A stretch of DNA of 64,000 nucleotides from DATKEJ01 sp963768715 (GTDB taxonomy: Bacteria > Bacteroidota > Rhodothermia > Rhodothermales > DATKEJ01): NCBI GenBank assembly GCA_963768715.1, contig CAVYJC010000010.1:124001-188000 (forward strand), read 5' to 3'. The notes beneath the pieces are model-generated. The model searched no databases and was not told the DNA's origin. It saw only the letters and a program-made list of their open reading frames with translations. Made by a program: the position numbers and the translations under genes. Each line of letters opens with the position of its first letter. Position 1 is the first letter of the stretch. Shown piece after piece: positions 59,506 through 64,000 of this stretch.

Positions 59506-59870
59506 GGGAATTAAAACGAAGTGGTTGCTTCAGCGGCGACTGCCGCCTGGTGGTAGGTTTCGGCCAGTCGGCCGAATTAACAATTTCCTCAGTTACGGCT
59601 TACGCCGCGTCCATTCATCTTTGGTTCAGACTGCAACCGGATTAGCATCAAATTGCACCGCTGCAGGTTTCAAATCCACGTTGAACCGGTCGCACTCCAT
59701 TCGACGGTGTCTGGGCACGTTGGTCACGCCCCGATGCCGCACCGGAATACCGTTCGGGAGGACGCTCGACGCGTCGGAGAAGGATCAGTATTGCGGACGA
59801 GCGAACGCATATTACGAGCGTCCGGCGCGAAACGCAAGGGAGAGATGTCCTCCGCCACTGCCCTCTGAAC
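59506..59870. other. Intergenic region upstream of rho, leader with hairpins
   Basis: This 365-bp stretch between rho and the folC stop holds no gene I can support; short open frames here have no recognisable similarity or ribosome site. Near the rho end is a perfect 7-bp hairpin (TTCGGCC/GGCCGAA, 59559-59576) and a weaker GC hairpin at 59533-59547, both without T-runs. They would lie in the rho leader, where autoregulation of Rho is known in other bacteria. A GGTTTCAAATCC stretch looks like a tRNA T-loop but has no cloverleaf around it. Confidence 0.4.
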
Positions 59871-61178
59871 TCACAAAGTCGACGCAGATCGTCGTGGAAA
59901 GAGTTCCTCTGGGAGCGCCCCCATCAAGTAGTGGGAACCGGCGACCAGCAAACGATCCCTTGACTCTGCGTGTTCCGCGAAAAAACGCCACCCTTCCGCC
60001 GGGGACTCAATTTCTTCAATCCTTAACCCCGCTTCAACGGCCATGCGAGCCAATTCGGCGGAAGGCAGCCCTCGATTCCCCGGAATCGAAACCGGCATAA
60101 TCGTACAATTTCGCGTCGAGAGAACACTCAAAATGGCCGATATATCCTTATCGGCCGCCAGGGCCAGCATCACATAGGGTGGAAGCCCCTCCGGCGCATG
60201 AAGATCGAGGCAATCCAGGGCGGCCCGGATCCCGTCTTCGTTGTGCGACACATCGACTACGACCAGCGGTTCACGCTGGATGATTTCGCATCGCGCGCGG
60301 AGGCCCGACAAGCCGCGAACATTCGAAAGCCCTCGGATGACCGACTGCTCCAGGTTTGCCCGGGGCAGGAGCAACCATGCCGCCGCCGCAGCAACGAGTG
60401 CATTGCGGCTTTGGTGCCGCCCCGGCAGATCGAGCCGGAAAGGGGGATATTCTCCATCTGGCGTCGTGAGGCGCACTTTACGCCCGTCCCATTGCGCGTT
60501 CCAGGGGGCGCGGCATACGTCGACGACCGGCGATGAATGCGCCTCTGCCATTTCTTCGATGACCGCCCTGACCTCCGGCTGGCAGGCACCGGTCACGACG
60601 GGTACGCCGTCCTTTATAATGCCTGCCTTTTCTCGCGCTATCAACGGGAGCGTTACGCCGAGCTGCTGTGTGTGATCGAGCCCGATGTTGGTAATGACGG
60701 ACAGTTCCGGCTCGATAACGTTCGTCGCGTCGAGACGCCCGCCCATCCCGACCTCAATGACCGCCACATCCACCTTCCGCTCTGCGAAATAGAGAAACGC
60801 AATCGCCGTGGAAGCTTCGAAAAAGCTCGGTTTGATCCGGTCGATCACGGGTCGCATCATTGAAACGGTCCCGGCGATCCAGGTTTGATCCGCTTCACAC
60901 CCATCGATCCGAAGGCGTTCTGCGAACGAGATTAGGTGCGGTGATGTGTGCAGACCCACTCTCCTCCCCGAAACGGTCAGGATGGATGCGAGCATCGAGC
61001 AGACCGAACCCTTGCCGTTCGTGCCGGCTACGTGAATCTTCGGGTATCGCAGGTGCGGATCGCCGACTTCCCGCAGCAGCGCGCGCATGTTGTCGAGCCC
61101 GGGCTTGATCGCCGCGGACCCCTGCAGATCGAACCGCGGCAGATCGAACAAGACGCGGCATGCTTCTGCGTAATCCAT
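59871..61178 (-). CDS. folC: Bifunctional folylpolyglutamate synthase/dihydrofolate synthase
   Basis: Mur ligase-like enzyme adding glutamate to folates, 435 residues. ATP-binding P-loop in HVAGTNGKGSVCSMLASIL, the folate motif LHTSPHLISFAERLRIDG, and EVGMGGRLDATNVI with ITNIGLDHTQQLG. The C-terminal domain contains VVVDVSHNEDGIRAALDCL. It is 3 bp downstream of tsaE, so the two are co-transcribed. Length and motifs are normal. Confidence 0.95.
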   Translation of the reverse strand: MDYAEACRVLFDLPRFDLQGSAAIKPGLDNMRALLREVGDPHLRYPKIHVAGTNGKGSVCSMLASILTVSGRRVGLHTSPHLISFAERLRIDGCEADQTWIAGTVSMMRPVIDRIKPSFFEASTAIAFLYFAERKVDVAVIEVGMGGRLDATNVIEPELSVITNIGLDHTQQLGVTLPLIAREKAGIIKDGVPVVTGACQPEVRAVIEEMAEAHSSPVVDVCRAPWNAQWDGRKVRLTTPDGEYPPFRLDLPGRHQSRNALVAAAAAWLLLPRANLEQSVIRGLSNVRGLSGLRARCEIIQREPLVVVDVSHNEDGIRAALDCLDLHAPEGLPPYVMLALAADKDISAILSVLSTRNCTIMPVSIPGNRGLPSAELARMAVEAGLRIEEIESPAEGWRFFAEHAESRDRLLVAGSHYLMGALPEELFPRRSASTL

Positions 61179-61181
61179 CCC

Positions 61182-61628
61182 TTAGTCCTCTTCTAAGACG
61201 AAAGAGATCCGGCGCTCGGTGGGCGCCACGTGCTCGAACCGAATCCGGATAACGTCGCCTCGTAAAAGCGATTCAATCCGCTCGGGCCACTCGACAAAGC
61301 AAATTCCGTCTCCACCGAAATACTCTTCGTATCCAAGCTCGAAGAATTCGTCCGACGTTTTGATTCTGTAGGCGTCGAAGTGATAGACCGGAAGCCGACC
61401 CCCGGCGTATTCATTCACGATGGTGAACGACGGACTGCTTACGTCGGCGGTTTCGATACCCAGCGCGGCGCACGCGCCTCGGACAAATTCCGTCTTGCCG
61501 GCTCCAAGCTCGCCATAGAGTGCGACGACTGTTCGCGGCATCAGTTCGCGCGCCAGAAGACCTCCCAGCGTTCGGGTCTCCTCAGGAGATCGAGTGACAG
61601 CCGGGAGAACGTCGCCTCTTGGCGGCAT
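61182..61628 (-). CDS. tsaE: tRNA threonylcarbamoyladenosine biosynthesis ATPase TsaE
   Basis: Small ATPase of the complex that makes N6-threonylcarbamoyladenosine at position 37 of ANN-decoding tRNAs. The 148-residue protein has P-loop LYGELGAGKTEFVRG, SSPSFTIVNEY and the conserved HFDAYRI and GICFVEWPERIESLL. Neighbours: a flavoprotein reductase gene 15 bp upstream and folC 3 bp downstream. tsaE near porX is a recurrent arrangement in Bacteroidota, supporting the porX call. Confidence 0.95.
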   Translation of the reverse strand: MPPRGDVLPAVTRSPEETRTLGGLLARELMPRTVVALYGELGAGKTEFVRGACAALGIETADVSSPSFTIVNEYAGGRLPVYHFDAYRIKTSDEFFELGYEEYFGGDGICFVEWPERIESLLRGDVIRIRFEHVAPTERRISFVLEED

Positions 61629-61643
61629 TTTGACCGATCCGGT

Positions 61644-63023
61644 TTAAACTTCGGGCAGACAGGCGGCGAGCATCTCTTCGGCACGGAGAAACTTGACGCG
61701 GGGACGCCCTTCGCGCGCACCTCGTTCTTCCTCTAGTGCTTCGATTCGGCACCAGTCCTCATAGGAAACGTATTGAACACCCCGTGCCGACAGCAGCTTG
61801 TCGATCTCTTCCAGATCGGGACGATCCGCAAATCCGCGGTCCGCTTCTCTGGCATCATCCAGCAGGCTGGCAACGGTTTCGACGGCGTCCGCCTTGTTCG
61901 TGCCTATAACGCCCGTCGGGCCCCGTTTCGCCCATCCGGCCACATACGAGCGCGGCAGGGGCTGACCTGAGTCGGGATCGATGATTCGTCCCGCCTTGTT
62001 CGGGACCGTTCCCTTTCTCGAATCATAGGGCAGCTCGGGTAACGGAAGGCCGCGATACCCGACCGAGCGAAGGATCATGCCGGCTTCGAGCGTTTCAAAC
62101 TCGCCCGTTCCGTGGGAATTGAGATACCCCGATTCCGTCGGACGAAGCTCATTTCGCTCAATCCGTACCGCTTTCATGCCGGACTCGTCACCGATGATTT
62201 CCACTGGAGAAACGAGAAACCGGAAGTGGACGCGCTTCGGCTTGCCGGTCAGACCGGTCGCCGCCAGCTCGTGAAGGATTTCGAGGTTCTTTCGGGCTGT
62301 TCGATCATCTTCGAGCGTCGCCTCACTCAAGGGATCCAACTCGAGCTCGTCTGAACGTACCACCGCATCGGCCACGTCGAGCTTCCCGAACTCCTTGATT
62401 TCAGGATTCGTGAATTTCGCCTGTGCGGGGCCCCGTCGCCCCAGCACGTAGATGTCTCGGACTCGGCTCTTTGACAGGACGTCGAGAGCGTAGTCGGCAA
62501 TATCGGTTACGGCCAGTTCCTCGATGGAACGCGCGAGTATTCGCGCCACATCAATCGCCACGTTGCCCACACCGACCACAACGACCGATTCCATGTCGAG
62601 GGAGATATCCAGATCGACGAAGTCAGGATGGCCGTTGTACCAGGCAACGAATTCGGTGGCTGAAAGACTGCCCTTTAGCTCCTCTCCAGGAATCCCAAGA
62701 CTCCGATCCGTCGGCGCCCCAGTCGAGAAAACGACGTAATCGTACAACTCGAGCAGGTCACCGTGCTTGAGATCTCGTCCGTACTCCACATTCCCGAAGA
62801 AGCGAACGCGCTCGTTGCCGAGCGTCTTACGATAGATTCGCAGGACGTTGCGGATGTTTTCATGGTCGGGAGCCACCCCGTAGCGAACGAGGCCGTAGGG
62901 GGAGGGCAATCGATCGAACATATCGACGGAGACGGGAGGGTCTTCCTGCGCCACGAGAGCGCCCGCGGCGTAGAATCCTGCGGGACCCGACCCGACAACT
63001 GCCACACGCAATGGTCTGTCCAT
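61644..63023 (-). CDS. Adrenodoxin reductase-type ferredoxin/NADP+ reductase (FprA-like)
   Basis: FAD/NADPH flavoprotein of 459 residues from ATG 63023; an upstream extension is not similar. FAD site VVGSGPAGFYAAGAL, then SPYGLVRYGVAPDHENIRNV, NADPH site VVGVGNVAIDVARIL, VLGRRGPAQAKFT and the C-terminal YVAGWAKRGPTGVIGTNK are signatures of the mitochondrial adrenodoxin reductase/FprA family. It transfers electrons from NADPH to a ferredoxin or similar carrier. It heads the reductase-tsaE-folC transcript; an AT-rich 124-bp region before it (TATTTATAAC near 63030) probably holds the promoter. Confidence 0.92.
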   Translation of the reverse strand: MDRPLRVAVVGSGPAGFYAAGALVAQEDPPVSVDMFDRLPSPYGLVRYGVAPDHENIRNVLRIYRKTLGNERVRFFGNVEYGRDLKHGDLLELYDYVVFSTGAPTDRSLGIPGEELKGSLSATEFVAWYNGHPDFVDLDISLDMESVVVVGVGNVAIDVARILARSIEELAVTDIADYALDVLSKSRVRDIYVLGRRGPAQAKFTNPEIKEFGKLDVADAVVRSDELELDPLSEATLEDDRTARKNLEILHELAATGLTGKPKRVHFRFLVSPVEIIGDESGMKAVRIERNELRPTESGYLNSHGTGEFETLEAGMILRSVGYRGLPLPELPYDSRKGTVPNKAGRIIDPDSGQPLPRSYVAGWAKRGPTGVIGTNKADAVETVASLLDDAREADRGFADRPDLEEIDKLLSARGVQYVSYEDWCRIEALEEERGAREGRPRVKFLRAEEMLAACLPEV

Positions 63024-63147
63024 AAAATTGTTATAAATATTCAGTTTGCAGACCCCGGGATGTTGGGGTGAACAATCATTCCCCGAACTACGGCCACGAA
63101 GTATAACGTGCCCACGGCTGAATGTCAACGCGCGCGGAGTCAGGGAA

Positions 63148-64000
63148 TCACGCGTTCGGACGCAGGCGAATCACGGGCAGGATCATCTCTTCCATGGAGA
63201 TTCCGCCGTGCTGCATGGTGTCACGGTAGAAATTAACGTAGTGGTTGTAGTTGGTCGGATAGACAAAGTAGTAGTCTTCCTTGGCGATGATATAGTGCGT
63301 GTTTATCTGGCGACCCGGCAGCCCGTACACCTCCGGCTCCTTCACGTGGAGGGCATGTCGCGTGTCGCACCTGAGGTTGCGGCCCACTTTGTATCGAAGG
63401 CTGGTCGAGGTCTCCTTGTCGCCTATGACTTTGGTAGGATGCAGGGCGCGGACGACGCCGTGGTCCGTCGTAATCACGACGGTGCAGTCGATCCGAGACA
63501 GACTCTGCAGGGCCTCGAAAAGCCACGAGTGCTCGAACCACGTGCCGGTAAGCGCGCGATAGGCCCGCTCGTCGGGAGCGATTTCCTTCAGAATGGCCGA
63601 GTCGGACCTGCTATGTGCCAGATTGTCCACGAAGTTGACCACGATGGCCGTCAGATCGTTCTCCGCCATATTGAGAATCGATTGGGCGATCGTTCGACCC
63701 TCATGGGTGCGGATCACCTTCTCGTAGTGCATCTTCGCATTGATGTGGCGTCTCTTGAGCAGGTCGCCTAAGAAGGCATCTTCATGCCGATTCCTGCTCT
63801 GCTCGTCTTCCTCCGAGCTTTGCCACAAGTCTGCATATCGGATAGCCAGGTCCGAAGGAAGCAATCCGCTGAAGATGGAGTTTCGGCTGTAGGGTGTTGC
63901 AGTCGGCAGAATGGAGAGATAGAAATCCTTCTCCATTCCAAAGAATGGATAGAGCATGCGTTCCATTTCGAGCCACTGGTCGTAGCGCATGCAGTCTATG
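63148..64000 (-). CDS. porX: PorX-type PglZ-domain regulator of type IX secretion, 5' part outside window
   Basis: The frame is open to the right edge, so the gene starts beyond 64000. The 284 residues seen are a PglZ/alkaline phosphatase-like domain: IDCMRYDQWLEMERML, ILPTATPYSRNSIFSGLLPSDLA, VVNFVDNLAHSRSDS, CTVVITTDHGVVRALHPTKVIGDKETS and NYNHYVNFYRDTMQHGGISMEEMILPVI. This is the C-terminal effector of PorX, whose N-terminal receiver would lie outside. PorX with PorY controls the type IX secretion system and cleaves cyclic or linear oligonucleotides in described cases. Metal ligands D and H of the domain are present. Confidence 0.88.
   Translation of the reverse strand, partial: IDCMRYDQWLEMERMLYPFFGMEKDFYLSILPTATPYSRNSIFSGLLPSDLAIRYADLWQSSEEDEQSRNRHEDAFLGDLLKRRHINAKMHYEKVIRTHEGRTIAQSILNMAENDLTAIVVNFVDNLAHSRSDSAILKEIAPDERAYRALTGTWFEHSWLFEALQSLSRIDCTVVITTDHGVVRALHPTKVIGDKETSTSLRYKVGRNLRCDTRHALHVKEPEVYGLPGRQINTHYIIAKEDYYFVYPTNYNHYVNFYRDTMQHGGISMEEMILPVIRLRPNA

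Noticed and set aside
59668..59684. GGTTTCAAATCC stretch resembling a tRNA T-loop
   Set aside because: No acceptor, D or anticodon stems can be paired around it on either strand.
1..64000. Search for CRISPR arrays, IS elements, phage genes, rRNA and tRNA genes
   Set aside because: No spaced direct-repeat array of CRISPR type, transposase, integrase or structural RNA was recognised; the two repeat arrays found are short regulatory-type repeats and a coding minisatellite.

Overview
The window is dense bacterial chromosome of moderately high G+C content. It looks like a member of the Rhodothermota/Bacteroidota/Chlorobi group, most likely a marine Rhodothermia-like organism. The markers are an isolated atpD-atpC pair, DUF2480, DUF2911 and DUF4290-like proteins, a PorX-type PglZ regulator of type IX secretion near tsaE, many lipoproteins and outer-membrane barrels, and a Rho factor with a long disordered insert. 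No phage, IS element, CRISPR array, tRNA or rRNA was recognised. This placement is inference from gene families.

Region 1 (1-14669) is mostly housekeeping. It holds a truncated metzincin protease, F1-ATPase beta and epsilon, a D-threonine aldolase-like PLP enzyme, yebC-ruvC, two small unknown genes, a 1,100-residue metallopeptidase/propeller/barrel protein, a clear terminator, and then trigger factor, ClpP and a parvulin lipoprotein. Region 2 (14632-28842) is catabolic and accessory: heparinase-like lyase, GH51 arabinofuranosidase, DUF2911, MaoC-like protein, MsrA, a phosphodiesterase, a haloalkane dehalogenase, a sulfatase, an aldo/keto reductase, M13 and M19 peptidases and an MTH1-like NUDIX enzyme. 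Region 3 (29032-38223) is rich in PLP and sulfur chemistry: a VC1184-type desulfurase-like protein, mtnA-aldolase-pdxH, iscS-DUF2480, SDR-methyltransferase-cystathionine synthase and proline dehydrogenase. Region 4 (38224-42070) holds trxB (broken by a one-base frameshift), trxA and purL.

Region 5 (42139-57732) is the most striking part, a phosphate island of about 15.6 kb. Two adjacent genes share an HTH module; one is fused to polyphosphate kinase 1 and the other to a very lysine/arginine-rich tail. Divergent from them are an ATP-cone/2-phosphoglycerate kinase and an archaeal-type phosphoglycerate mutase whose usual nucleophile serine appears to be threonine. Then come a Pit permease with its PhoU-like partner and a full Pst system: outer-membrane porin, PhoU, PstS, PhoU fused to a phosphatase-like domain without its catalytic residues, PstC, PstA and two PstB proteins. 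The two PstB proteins have complementary defects, so a heterodimer would have one consensus and one degenerate ATP site. Arrays of TAAC at exact 11-bp spacing resemble Pho boxes. No PhoB/PhoR pair lies inside the window.

Region 6 (57739-64000) contains rho with a GSDR/GADR tandem repeat, folC, tsaE, an adrenodoxin-reductase-type flavoprotein and the C-terminal part of porX, cut by the window edge.
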